This document shows positions 26,990-38,141 of a stretch of DNA of 64,000 nt, in pieces. A program made the translations under genes and the position numbers. A model generated the notes under the pieces. That model did no database searches. It was not told the origin of the DNA and saw only the letters and a program-made list of their open reading frames with translations. Origin of the DNA: Trichobilharzia regenti. Lineage: Eukaryota > Platyhelminthes > Trematoda > Strigeidida > Schistosomatidae. Where the stretch lies: assembly GCA_944472135.2 (NCBI GenBank), contig OX235265.1, forward strand, positions 58,601,112 through 58,665,111, written 5' to 3'. Position 1 is the stretch's first letter. Every line of letters begins with the position of its first letter.

Positions 26990-27725
26990 TTTCATTTGAT
27001 AGTCTGTTTAGTATTACATTTTTATTCTTATTATAACTTAACCGTCTTTTGTGAATTATACTTCCGTTGATCTCATTTAATAAATCGATAATATTTAAAC
27101 ACCAATATTGTTAATGTCGATTATTCTAGAATATTCTATATATGTATAAATTCAGACAAACTGAATATTTTATTTCCGTCAGCTGAATCAATAAAACTGG
27201 TTTATTGATGAATTCATTTATCTCCCGCTCATTGATGAATATTTCATAACTTTTCACCATTATCACCCAAATCGAGATTTCTGCATATGAATGTCATTCA
27301 CTCTTTTACTTTGTGATATCTTGGCGTCAGAGATTCTCATTCAATCTTTTGACTAAATATATTTCGAAATTAAACCTCTGATAATACCTTAGATAAAGAC
27401 TTTAAAGCGTGTGAATAAGTTTGAAAGTTTTGTATGCTGTTAACAATATTCTCAGTGTTGTATGTATTAACATTTTTATGTACACCATTTTATTTTAATG
27501 ATAGGAGTCAAGATCTTGTGGTCGTGTAAGTGATAATTTACTTAGTAAAATTGTTTTAATATCTGTTGAATAAGACAGAAGAAACGAAATGAGAGATAGT
27601 AATTGAGATTATTTTATAGTTTATCAGTGAATTGTTAAGGGAAGTTAAATAAGTATAAGAGTTTGCTCCATTTTTCCATATTACTCTCTTTCAAAGACTA
27701 AATTTATTTGGGTTAATGTGAAAAA
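26990..27725. other. Spacer between two retroelement remnants
   Basis: AT-rich sequence with no gene or repeat that I recognise. Confidence 0.45.
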
Positions 27726-27729
27726 CTTG

Positions 27730-28450
27730 GATAAGTGAGATCTCTAAGAGTCTTAGTAAGGTGCCTCTTCAGTAGAATCCGAGGAATATGCATAGAAGAC
27801 ACACTTGATGAAGAAGAAAGAAGGTTGACACAAACTCTGTTTGACAACAATTATCCAGATAAGTTCATCACGAGATATAAAATAGTCAGAACACCAAGAC
27901 CCACTCTCCAACTCGCCCCTAAGAAAGACGTGTGCATCAAACTAACCTATATGGGACATCATAGCAGCTTGACAACTAGACAAAGATTGAACGCTGTTGT
28001 TAAAAAGACTTTTTATGCAGCTAATATTATAATAATTGAGATTGTGAAGCCAATATATCAAACCATCTAAGCCCTCTGAACATGAGAAAAATTATGTCAC
28101 ATCCCACTGTATTTACCAGTTTGAATGTATGTATGGAAACACATACATAGGGAGGACTCATCGATTTCTGCAAGTAAGGGCTTCAGAGCATACTCCTAAA
28201 TGACTCCAGAAGCAAACAGAATCTTCAGAACCCATTAATGGTGAGAAGAGGAAACCTACCTCATCTGTTGAGAAACATATTATAGAGACAGGACATAAAT
28301 TTGACGTTAAAACATCTTTTAAACCTATCTATAAAACGTGTTTGGAGCGTGTCCTAGAGTTTGTGGAAGCTGTAGCTGGCAATTAGAAAGCTTAAACCAC
28401 CTTTATGCGTTCAAAAACAATTCGTCATCACACTAAACCTTCCTTGGTAA
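27730..28450 (+). pseudogene. Penelope-like element remnant, GIY-YIG endonuclease region
   Basis: The first open part (27735-28070) matches the N-terminal half of the 210-codon ORF at 55835-56467: ERRL-type start, KLTYMG for NLNFKG, and KKTF. After a frameshift near 28075 the other frame gives CIYQF, then TYIGRTHRF, then EHTP, the GIY-YIG nuclease core of Penelope-like elements, and ends in LNLPW, equivalent to LQLPW. Several stops interrupt it. It is more diverged than the palindromic copies, so it is an older insertion or a different subfamily. Confidence 0.85.
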
Positions 28451-28454
28451 ACTT

Positions 28455-29360
28455 TGTTTTGATACCAAAGCAGATGCACTATTACCTCTGTTATTTGGTT
28501 TAGTGATTTTGAACTTTAATATGTTCTTTTAACTTGACCTAAGTCTACTTTATCACCTCTCAACTCCCCACTAATTTCATATATATTCCTATGACAAATC
28601 CGTGTGTGATCAGATTGTTCGAAATGTGTTGTGCAAATACATTACACGATTCAGACAAAAATTGGTGTGTCTAAACTCTGAGAGTGCCAGTGTAAATTTC
28701 CTTTGAAAAATTCAAAATCCAGGTGAATAATTAACCTTCTGGTAGAATAAAACTTCAAATTATACATAAACTTGGAAAGCGGATATATAAAACAATAGTA
28801 AACAAACAGTAATAATGACCGATACATCTGAAAACAGTGGAGAAGATTTATACCTCAGGACAAATATAATGTAATGGTTTTTGATATACTTCAAGTTTAG
28901 ATATTTGCTGTGGACATTCCATCAATAAGCTCAATGACATCTTCAAAAGAGAATTACAGTACAAGAAAGAATTTGTTTTCGTGTGATTCATTGGAATTTA
29001 CCACGGAAAAGTTATATAGAGAAACATTTTCTTTCTCAGTTACATCTGAATAAAATTTCAGATGAAAGGGGAAACGGTGCACAAGAGTTTCAAGTAAATA
29101 TTCTTGAATTATTAACGCAGTTACTACTGAAAATGTCACCTACCGGTGTGGTAAGAATTCACAATCAAATATCAGAGAATACAAAACAACTCAGTTTAAA
29201 AGCCTTGTATTAAAAATATCGTTATAGGGACTTCCCAGCAAGTGCTTTTGACTAGTGAAAGTAAACTTCTCAGAGATAAATCAATGTCCAATGGGGAACA
29301 AACATTAGTTGTATGGGACATACAGTAATGTGAGTTATAGGTGAACCAGGCTTTTTATAA
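28455..29360. other. Non-coding stretch, nothing recognised
   Basis: No gene or repeat family could be supported here. Confidence 0.45.
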
Positions 29361-29371
29361 GAGAGGATATA

Positions 29372-29854
29372 TTATTATTATTGTTTCCTTTAGTTCATAG
29401 AGGAACATATGGGTTCAGCCGCAGGTCTCCATTACGTTCAGTTCTCTGCCAACATTTCACCAGGCTCCACGTCTGTCAACACGCCTTCATCTCCTCTTCG
29501 CATGACCTCATCCATGTCACCCTCGTACTGACGACCAACTCGCCGCTTCCCTTCCGGCTGGGTTCCACTCGAGCGATTGCCTGGCGTGCGATATCACTTG
29601 GTGGTTTGTTTTCTCAGAGTATGGTCAGTCCATCTTCATTTCTTCCTTCATATTTGTTGCACAATCAGTTTCTGGTTGGTTCACTCCCAGAGATCGCTGT
29701 TTCTGATCTTTTCTGGGCGGCTATCTGATCTTGAGTAGTATTGGGCGATGACAGCTGTTGATGAAGGTATGTGGTTTGTTCGAATTGCCTTTCGTGACGC
29801 GCCAAGTCTCTGATCCGTATAATAGCACTGACTTCACAATGGAGTTGAAAATCC
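29372..29854 (-). mobile_element. 5'-truncated RTE/LINE 3' end with (AAT)n tail
   Basis: On the minus strand the reading begins FNSIVKSVLLYGSETWRVTK, the conserved C-terminal region of RTE-type reverse transcriptases, and continues through a WxxTYK/INSC-like segment in broken frames. It ends in an (AAT)n tail at 29371-29381. Candidate target duplication GGATATA occurs at 29865-minus-10, that is 29855-29861, and at 29365-29371. The family is distinct from the SR2 copies at 33.8 and 59.2 kb, whose tail is (ACAG)n. Confidence 0.8.
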
Positions 29855-30660
29855 GGATATAAGTGGAACAAAATAAAGGTGGAAATAAAAAGAAATACCA
29901 GTGCATTGAAATTTTAGCATAATAAACAATATAAGTTTCTAAACGGCTAAATAGCCAAAATGTGATAGAAATACAGCATGAACTGTACCACTTCCCACGA
30001 AAAATTGATACGAAGCTAATGGCATAAAAATACTATGTGGTAAAATGTTCAGAGATTTATTAGCTAGACTATTTTAAAAGCTTAATATCCTAGTGTTTTA
30101 GAGAATTATTAGTACTCTGATTTATATTACATATAACGTGCTCAACATACTACTCATAACTGTTTATAAGTAGAACACCTCATAGGTGTTTATTCACCTT
30201 TAATATGTGATTGAACAAAGTGTATCTCTGGACTTACACTTTTAACTTGAAAATTCACTTTGTTTTAAAGATGGAATGAAGGGCTAAAACTGTAAGTTTA
30301 CAGAATAAAACATTCAATGTACACGCTTTTCAGTTTTTTTTGTAATGTCTCATGTGATACGTTTGTAAGTGAGTATTTCACTAATTGATACTTAGACAAT
30401 AAGCTTTCATCTATTACGTAATTAATGAAAATAACTAATATTTAGAAACATATAAGCGAATTTAGGATGGGATGACAAAATTAATTACAGGATACACAAT
30501 GATATCTAATGTAATTTGAAAGTTCACTTCTTTAATCCTATTTAAAACAGCTTAAATAAAGAAGAGCAAAGCTCTTGAAATGACGTATGCTCACTTTAAC
30601 TAGTGAAATATAAATAGGAGCAAAGAAGAATTTAGATCATTTGTAGATGTGAAGTAACAA

Positions 30661-30968
30661 TGTAACAACAGAAGACAAGGACTAGGCAATAAATCGTTTT
30701 ATTACGAAATTAACACGTATTTATATAAATTTCACATACATTATTATAGCCTAGTCAAGTAGACAAACGCACTCTTCTGATTGGTTGTTTCGGGTAACCA
30801 TCGAAAAGTAGAGCCATCTATCTGCGAATCATATTTTCCCACGTTTAAGTCTGCTGTGACTGGTTGCTGAATCAGCCTTGTTCATATTTTCTCACGGCCA
30901 ATATTAGTGACCTAGATATTGACGTAGATTAATGTCAACCGATTGGGTAGCAGGCTGCTCTCACTACA
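30661..30968 (-). repeat. Solo LTR, copy 2, with TTGT target duplication
   Basis: On the minus strand it begins TGTAGTGAGAGCAGCCTGCT and ends TTCTGTTGTTACA. Flanking 4-bp sequences are identical (TTGT on the minus strand, at 30969-30972 and 30657-30660). It matches the LTRs at 10101-10405 and 53922-54260 along its length, including a potential AATAAA-like poly(A) region near the 3' end. No internal retroelement genes are adjacent, so this is a solo LTR. Confidence 0.8.
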
Positions 30969-31429
30969 ACAATACCAAACCGAAAAATAAATGAACCAGT
31001 TAGCTGGTGGTTTGTTTTAAAACAATGAAGATATCGGAAATCGTGTACGCCAAATTGCTGAAAAAAATAGATCCATGGTTTCGACAGGGAAGAATGTTAT
31101 GTGCTAAACACAGACCGATAAACTGTGTCTCACGTTATTCAGTGTAATTATAATAAAATCTTCTTAGGAAAGACGTTGGTTTAGATTTTACAACTGCACA
31201 AGAAAAGTGATGACAAGTGGGTTCACTGAACTGGGTATGGGAAAAGATATTTACTGATACAATCGGCTGAAAGCCTAGTAACCGAATGTTATATGTGATT
31301 TTCACATAACCCAAGGCCCCATAGCCCTACCTTTGGTGTGGTAGTGAGTGTGGAGTGCTCAAAGCTGCTTAACTAAGACTAAATAGGTAGTAGTCTAGTA
31401 TTCCTTGATTTTGAGTAGTTCATTGACGA

Positions 31430-31810
31430 ATGCAGGTTCGTGACGAAGTCTGGACTGAGGAGTTTAACATATGACTGGAACAAATAACACAAAGAATTGC
31501 ACAACAGAACTAATTAGAGTATGCTGGCACTGAAGATTAGTTGGTATTGAGTCCAAGTGCGTAAAACGATACTGAAATCCATAGATAACTCGAGTGAACA
31601 ACGAATATGGCTTGTTTACAATTGGTGGATGGTGGCTAGCAGTGGAATCCAGGATGCGCATTTCGTCCTAATTGGGACTCGTCAGCTGGATGTACCTGCA
31701 TTTCTCAGTGAGTGATGATGTTCCCACCGAGGCTCGAACCCAGTGCCCATAGTTTCAAACGCCAAAGCGTTATCCACTAGACCACTTGGGCAACGAGAGC
31801 CACCTCTTGT
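31430..31810 (-). repeat. SINE family A, near-complete, with intact hammerhead
   Basis: Reading the minus strand from 31810: a tRNA-like head with A box TGGTCTAGTGG and B box GGTTCGAGCC, then a hammerhead ribozyme (31639-31700), then a tail 'GCTAGCCACCATCCACC'. This is the layout of the schistosome SM-alpha type SINE, transcribed by RNA polymerase III in related copies. The internal promoter boxes look intact. The 3' boundary is uncertain. Confidence 0.85.
31639..31700 (-). ncRNA. Hammerhead ribozyme 1 (SM-alpha type), core intact
   Basis: The minus strand carries CTGACGA (31685-31679), a 4-bp stem II with loop CAATTA (31678-31665), then GAAA (31664-31661), a 2-bp stem III closed by GCGC, and the cleavage triplet ATC ending at 31653. 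Stem I pairs CCAG with CTGG. An outer GCAG/CTGC helix is separated from it by the internal loop known for tertiary contacts in the Schistosoma ribozyme. All invariant core bases are present. The predicted cut is between 31653 and 31652. Stem III is very short, as in natural schistosome copies. Confidence 0.9.
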
Positions 31811-31841
31811 GCAACGGGTCATATATTAATTATTGAATTGA

Positions 31842-31909
31842 ACAAGAGGTGGCTCTCGTGGCCCAAGTGGTCTAGTGGATAACGCTTTGGCGTTTGAAAC
31901 TATGGGCAC
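31842..31909 (+). repeat. Partial SINE family A head, inverted to its neighbour
   Basis: These 68 bases are the reverse complement of 31743-31810 with about one mismatch, spaced by 31 bp. It contains only the tRNA-like head, cut off before the B box and ribozyme. Confidence 0.85.
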
Positions 31910-32089
31910 AACTAAAGGATACAATAATAATAAAATTATCATCTCCAAGTAAGGAAACAAATCTAAAGTTAAGATACAAAATACTGAACCTCAGCAGCCG
32001 ATGGCTTAAAATATTGATTCTAGTTTTAGTCGCTCCCTATCATAAATGAAGCTTATTTAAACGTACTTTTCTTTCCTTAAGCATCTAGT

Positions 32090-32290
32090 GGGAGCTTGTG
32101 ATTTTGTAGTCTCAACAGCTGTGCAGTTTTTTACGAGGTGGGGTTTCTAGCCTCAAGCCCAATCTATCCTCTTTCCCCAGCTTACAGATAGCTAGTAAAC
32201 TACACGAGGTTAACGAATGCGACAGCCTGAAACCAGGCCTTGGAACGCTTGTGTGGTTGGTGAGGATTCTATTACTGAACCACCGATGTT
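32090..32290 (-). repeat. tRNA-Gly-derived SINE (family C)
   Basis: The minus strand starts CGGTGGTTCAGTAATAGAAT, close to a tRNA-Gly 5' half, and continues with 'CTTGAGGCTAGAAACCCCACC', matching in part 'ttgaggctaataaccccacc' at 42877-42896. It is old, with a damaged B box. Confidence 0.7.
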
Positions 32291-33239
32291 TTTATTTACT
32301 TAATCGCTAGTTATTCCTAATTTATGAGGTTTGTAGGGAACAGACTAACTTCGAAGGAGTTTCTGTCACTGGATCAGTAAAGATAGGTGGAACGCTGAAA
32401 ATCAGATTGCTGGAGAGTTGTTTTGTTCTATGTTGGAGCCCTTAAAAATTATGCATACATAATTTATCTTCCATTGAACCTGGGATGAGTAAGGTTTTGT
32501 GGGGAGTGCATTATTTTATTATATGGCAATTACCAATAGAATTCTTGAAATGTTCAAAATAAAATCTATGAAATAGCCTAATCTTACCTATTTAATGAGT
32601 ACAGTCGTCAATAGATACAGTGAATAACTTTTTTGTTGACAAAACTGCAATACCACGTCTATAATGTTGCTTTTATTTCGTTTTTAGTTACAAATCTTAA
32701 AGGTTTGTTTGTATTTCTATTTCTAATCTGCTGGAAATATGTCAGAGTCCTTCAGACAACCCGTACACTCTGTTCTTTATCATAATGACTAATTTTCATC
32801 TTCTACTATGTTAATTTGAAATAAAGAAGATCTGTGGATCACGCAGATTGTATTCAGTATTCTCTCAGATGGATAATTTAATCAGGAGAAATTAAAAAGG
32901 CTTCAAGATTCCGACACGTAAAAATCTGTTTAGCTGTAAGAACACTATATCACCTGAAATTCAGTATATTTAAAAGCTTTGGATTACCATGATAATCATA
33001 TAACGATTGAAACGTATTAAAAATTACTTCTGTTAACTAAATACGTAATTTCTTTCTTCAAATTATCAAACCAACTTCTGTAAGGCACTAAATGAATGCG
33101 TAGTAAAAAGTCCACGTGAGAAATGTTCAGAAGTTTTACTATTGTGAAAAGTAGTATCCCGTTATTTTAACGAACTGACTATAATGTACACTTAATATAC
33201 TCCAAAATCAAGACAGATTCCATCTCCTATAGAACTTGT

Positions 33240-33335
33240 TTTGTTTTGCTTAAGGGACTCGTCAATAGTACACATTGGGGATTAAGTCTAGGACCTTCAG
33301 GTTACGTGAGAAGTACGTTACCATTTGAATTCTGG
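33240..33335 (-). repeat. SINE family B relic
   Basis: On the minus strand 'GTAACCTGAAGGTCCTAGA' is followed by 'TACTATTGACGAGTCCC', the head-to-hammerhead junction of family B. The CGAAA part is lost. Confidence 0.55.
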
Positions 33336-33838
33336 GACTGAAATCCCAAAGCCTATGAATGGTAGCTGTTATCAATTCACAATATAGAGCATCACCACTA
33401 GTGAATATCATATGCGAGTACATGTATCTGGTTAACCGTATCAACCAGTAGTTTTCTCTCAGACTCAATTAGGCTGTGAGTGATGTAATTTCTGGATCAA
33501 ATCTAGCTTGTTAACCAACGTTTGACACTTAGAATTCAATAACTACATTTGTTACAGTCGAGAGACCACTTCAGATGCATAAAATTAATTTTTTTAAGCA
33601 CTGTGTCCGGTCAAATTCAGCACTTAACTGTATATATTTGAGTCTCTGGAAAAAATCTAGAAATACTGCGAATCGACTTTTATTTAAATTTTCTTGAAAC
33701 AGACTTATTCATGGTCAACATTACAAAATGGATCGATCTGGGGTTTTATGACAAACGCTTCTATTAGTAAGAGTAAACCATAATGTAGCATCATATACGT
33801 ATCTCACCAGCATACGGAGTGAATTCCTCTCCCTAATC

Positions 33839-34579
33839 TTACCAGAGAACTTCTCGATCGACAGAGTCGAATGCTGCCTTTAGGTCAAGAAATATAATGA
33901 CTGTTGGACGCCGGTAGGAATGCCTATGTTCTAGAATCTGTCGGAGGGTGAAGATATGATCAATACACCCTCTTCCTGGTCTAAAGCCTGCCTGGCTCTC
34001 TCGTGTTTGTGCCTCCCGAGCACCACTCAGTCTACGCATGATTATTGAGCCTAAGACTTTAGATACTATATTAGTCAAGCTAATCCCTCTGTGATTATCA
34101 CAGGAAGACTTGTCTCCCTTCTTGTATATGGGGATAATCAGTGACTTACACCAACCCGATGGGACTTCTTCTGATTCCCAGACGCTGCCTAGTACCTCAG
34201 TTAATGCAGACAGTAAGCTGTCTCCACCGTACTTAAATACCTCTGGAGTCATTCCATCAGGTCCCGCTGCTTTGCCTAGTTTCAGATTGGTGACAGCTTT
34301 AGTAACCTCAGTTAGGGACGGAGGACCTGTGTTTATATCCCATTCAGGGAGGTGTTGGATGCTCGGAAGGTTGAGCGTGGCTGTGGGCCAATTAAACTGC
34401 TCCTCATAATGCTCTTTCCAACGATCCAGTCGTCTATCCTGTGAGCTAATTATAGTGCCATTTTTTTCCGAGATTGTCTCACTAATGATTTGTCTTCTCC
34501 CACCCGTTTCCCTGATGAGTCTAAAGAGTTGCCTGTCGCCGATGCTTTCTCCATCTCTTTGGCTTTTGTCGCCCACCAC
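33839..34579 (-). pseudogene. SR2 reverse transcriptase, N-terminal half
   Basis: An open frame of 246 codons with GKAAGPDGMTPE, a thumb-proximal WCKSLIIPIYKKGDKS, NHRGISL, GFRPGRGCIDH and FLDLKAAFDSVDRE. The last contains the first catalytic Asp of the RT palm. It lacks the YADD box and everything after it because the element is cut at 33838. It cannot be active. It shares nearly all residues with the copy at 60094-60678 in the overlap. Confidence 0.9.
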
Positions 34580-35735
34580 TGTTCACGGTCCTTGCGGAGA
34601 CTTTTCGTAAGTTTCCTCTTGTGCAGCTTTCGCTCCTCATTGAATTCGGAGCTCGCCGGAATAAGTCTTCTAGCATCTATCAGTTCGGATGAGGCGGTGG
34701 AGATCCAGTGGTTTTTACTCACCTTTGGGTTTACCTTATTCACAGCTTTTACAGCTGTATCTATGGCTGCCTGGATATTTTTCCAAGCTTCTTCAGGGTG
34801 AGCACAGCTGTCGAACACAGATATGTGTTTAGCTAGTTCTTCCTCAAATACGGATTTAGTTTCCTGATCGAGCTGGGGACGTGATGGTTTTACCGCCAGC
34901 TGTTTCCTACGTCCGTTCAGTCGTAAGCACACCCGAGCGCGGACCAGTGCATGGTCGGTATCTACACACGTGTTCCAGAAGGAGCGACAATCTCCTACCG
35001 ACCCACGCCAACGATAGCTTATTGCTATGTGGTCTATTTGTGTCCAGCGTTGGTTTGATGAAGGGGGTCTCCAAGTCAAACAGTGTCTCTCCTTGTGTTT
35101 GAAGTTAGTGCTTACAAGAAACAAATGATTATCAGAACAGAACTGTAGGAGACGGTCACCGTTGTCGGTTCGCTGGCACGGAACTCCATAGGTGCCACCG
35201 ACATCCTTCTCAGATTGACACAATTTCCCTACTTGAGCGTTAAAGTCACCAGCTAGAACGACTATGTCTGAGCGTTTAGCCTTTCCACCAAACTAGACAG
35301 CTTTTGGTAGAACTCATCCTTCGTTTCATCTGAACTGCAGTCAGTGGGGGCGTAGGCGGAGATTACGAAAAGGCATCGGCGAGTAGTGCAGTCCTTCCTC
35401 CTTTTTACTGATCCGTTCAGGCGGACAGCACACATTCGGCTATCTACCGGGATCCAGTCAAGCAATGTCTTTTCTGCCCTAGTACTCAAAGCTATCCCTA
35501 CGCCAGCTAATCCTCGTGAACTAGCTGTGGCATCTCCTGACACCCTCAAGGTGAATTTTGCAGATTCAACCTGTTGGCCAGGTGGGGTTAGGTGAATAAC
35601 CACACTTGGGTCTTGTATGCGTGTTTCTGAAACACAGCATACATCAATGGCTCGTGATGCCAGGGTCTTGGCTAGTGATGCTTGTTGTCCTATTTGGCAA
35701 AGTGTCCTAACATTAAGAGCTCCTATATGAAATTG
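34450..35735 (-). pseudogene. SR2 endonuclease region, frameshifted
   Basis: The reading starts near 35735 with ALNVRTL and contains VSETR (catalytic Glu), ISAYAP, AGDFNAQVGK (catalytic Asp) and TDHALV (the SDH-like catalytic pair). These are the landmarks of the exonuclease-endonuclease-phosphatase fold that nicks target DNA in LINEs. Two pieces (35262 upward and 35223 downward) are in different frames, so there is a frameshift near 35225-35300. A second shift near 34530-34580 separates it from the reverse transcriptase. Confidence 0.85.
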
Positions 35736-36244
35736 GTGGCGCGGCTTTAAGAGGCTGTCGGTGGTGGTTTTTTGGCTTCCATCGTTTTTAGTGGACGCAG
35801 AGTGGAGAGGAAGTGGAGAGCTATCAAGTCGAGGAGTTGCATCAGTGGAAGGAAGGCAAGATGATAGAGATGAAGAAAAAGATGAGTAAGTAATAGAGGG
35901 GTTTCGTGTGCATTTCGGATTGTGAGGGCGATTGTTAGTTTCCGGCTGCCCACACTGTGGAATAATTCATATCTCCTGGTGATGTTGAACATGGTTAGTT
36001 ATTTTTGTGTTGGTGCTGATTATCTCCTTAACCTGAAGTTTGACTCTTTGTGTATGATATTTTCTTCTTATCGATTGGTAAATTTTTTCTATATCAATGT
36101 GTCTATTAACTGATGAAAGCTTCGTAAATAAACCATTCAGCTCAGAGAATATAACTACATCAAAATCATCCGCCTGAGTTACAAAACACTGGACGGCCAA
36201 CTCGCTCGTTTGCCATTTCCAAGCTCATCAGCCGAGTATCCGTT

Positions 36245-36995
36245 TCAAAGTTTAAATCAAAATAAACCTGTTACACCTCCTGAAACTTTATATTTAACAA
36301 TACAAACTATTTTTCTTTTGATTCACAGGATATAAACAATATATAAAGCAACAGTTGAAGAAGCTTACAAAAAGCAGTGTGTTAACTTTAAAAAAATATT
36401 CCTCATTTTTGTTAGTTATCTTAGAATAAATAAAAACATTTTTGATTACTCTTGATATTCTGTTCCATTGCGTAGCTTAAAAAGGAATCCGACGTTAATA
36501 CTCCGTAAAATGTTTCCCTTTCAGTAAATAAAAATCAATGTCAGACGCATTTAATTTATGAACCACTGACTTCCAACAAACTGTTTGGATAGTAGAGTAC
36601 TGATTTCTTAACTTGAAGCTTTAGGATTCGAATGTTGGCACGGTTGTGATAGCACATCCTTAGAATGTCCCACACTAAAGATAAATATTTATATAACGCT
36701 TCCTAGTCTACAATAATTCTCTAACTAATTTCATTTAGCGTTGGAATATTTCTCTGTCTTGAATTAAATCAAATCTCCATTAAGTGGTAATGTGAAAACA
36801 TAACTTCCTTTCTCGAACTGATTTACTCATTATATATAGCGAAATACAATCAAGTAGTTACTGAAAAGATAAGGATAGTTTATATTAAAAGATGGATAAA
36901 ATTCAGTAGTGCACCTCCATCAAGCACCAAAATAAAAGTCGAGCTGAAATAAACATACTTAATCGAAATAACGAAATACAAACTAAGTGAACCAG
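36245..36995. other. Non-coding stretch, nothing recognised
   Basis: No gene or repeat family could be supported here. Confidence 0.4.
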
Positions 36996-36999
36996 CAGA

Positions 37000-37170
37000 C
37001 ACACTTAAAAAACCCCACCTTGTTTACTGGCCGATAGCAAGCTCAAAAAACAAGGGAAGTGTGATGTGAGGTCGAAAACACCACCTCGTAAAAGCGTCGA
37101 TCACCACAGCTAGTGAAACTTAAAAAATCTTAAAGTTTCTTTCACTCGAAACGCAAAGAATGACGTAGTA
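37000..37170 (+). repeat. SINE family C, 3' body
   Basis: Blocks 'tttactggccgatag', 'gtgaggtcgaaaacaccacc', 'tagtgaaactt' and 'actcgaaacgcaaagaatga' align with the body of 42751-42990. The tRNA head is not visible. Confidence 0.6.
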
Positions 37171-37934
37171 ACCTGATAGCTTTTCACTGGTTGCTTAAGA
37201 TTTTTTCGCTTATTATTTAACGAAAACATATTGCAGCGTGCGCCAATGCTACTTCACACTTCCTTTGTGCTGTTTAAAATATTGTATACGTTTATCACAT
37301 AGCTTAACTACTGGTTCGAGCATTATCCACACATAGAATCAACACACTTTCAAGTTTTTAAGAAACCTTACAAAAAGATATACACATATATGAGTATCAC
37401 TGATGAAGGTTGATCCGCTGACGAAGCTAGGTCATTCCTACCTAACACCAAATATCCACCATGAGGGGCTTAATACTAGTAGCTTACTAATATGCAGTAG
37501 CGCTGAGTCATTCTGTATAGATTTTGTAGTTTCTGGAATTCAATTATTCGTTAGTAGACAGTATTACTTATAAAAGTGACAGAACATTAACTGATGTTTA
37601 TCTTCTTTCAATAAAGGTAAGAGTCATTCCTGTCAAAAAGCACAACCCTTTCACTTGATATCTAACAACCGAAAATGCTTCATTTCGCTAGGCGGAGTTG
37701 GTCTTTTCCGTATAGCTAAAGCCATCGGAATCCACTTGAAAAAGCCTAATTAATTTTTTTAAAAGAATTTGGTACAGATGCCTTTCCTACCTTAGAGAGG
37801 ATTACTTGAGTGTAAACGTCTGACGATTTCCCCTTTCCTCCAGGCTTGTTCTGAGTGCCTTTAATGGACACATGAAATTTATTCTTAATTTTATTTGATA
37901 TTACTTTTTAGGTGCATTGTCACTTACACAGACT

Positions 37935-38130
37935 TTCTATTAGATGGTTGGAGGTAATCTGTGGGAAGCCTTGGACATAAGTTTCGTGCTAGTTAGCACT
38001 CGTCAGCTAGGCGTATTTGCAACCTTGAAGGAACTCATATCCCTTCTGAGATTCGAACCCAAGTCACACAGTGCTGCAGTCAGAGACGTTACCACTGAGT
38101 TATTCGGGCTTGCGACTGACCTTCTGTAGG
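37935..38130 (-). repeat. tRNA-headed SINE with second hammerhead type
   Basis: On the minus strand the head ends 'TGGGTTCGAATCTCAGAAGG', containing a B box. It is followed by a hammerhead (37961-38020) and the tail 'CCTCCAACCATCTAATAG'. The ribozyme stems differ in sequence from those at 31639 and 41397, so this is another family or subfamily. Confidence 0.75.
37961..38020 (-). ncRNA. Hammerhead ribozyme 2, core intact, one stem I mismatch
   Basis: The minus strand shows CTGACGA (38006-38000), stem II GTGC/GCAC extended by a T-A pair, GAAA (37985-37982), stem III AC/GT with loop TTAT, and cleavage triplet GTC ending at 37974. Stem I pairs GATCCG-order bases 38007-38012 with 37973-37968 in five of six positions, with one A-A mismatch at 38008/37972. 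All core bases are canonical. Confidence 0.85.
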
Positions 38131-38141
38131 ACTGTATTGAA

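Larger units (their letters stand above)
33838..36240 (-). mobile_element. SR2-like RTE retrotransposon, 3'-truncated
   Basis: On the minus strand, from about 36240, there is a leader with short ORFs, then an AP-type endonuclease, then a reverse transcriptase that stops at about 33838. RTE clade elements such as Schistosoma SR2 have this order. The break comes right after the FDSVDREVLW motif, before the catalytic YADD. The 3' half is therefore missing, whereas target-primed insertion normally truncates the 5' side. Where it overlaps the copy at 60.5-61.7 kb, the two are almost identical, so the element is young. Confidence 0.9.

Noticed and set aside
29381..29728. 115-codon plus-strand ORF
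   Set aside because: It is the antisense of a LINE 3' end (minus strand), recognised by the SVLLYGSETW block on the other strand.
31740..31810. tRNA gene on the minus strand suggested by A and B boxes
   Set aside because: No proper acceptor or anticodon stem closes around the boxes, and the same head recurs with hammerhead sequence attached, so it is a SINE.
34110..35595. Several plus-strand ORFs of 69-103 codons
   Set aside because: They are antisense shadows of the SR2 endonuclease and reverse transcriptase.
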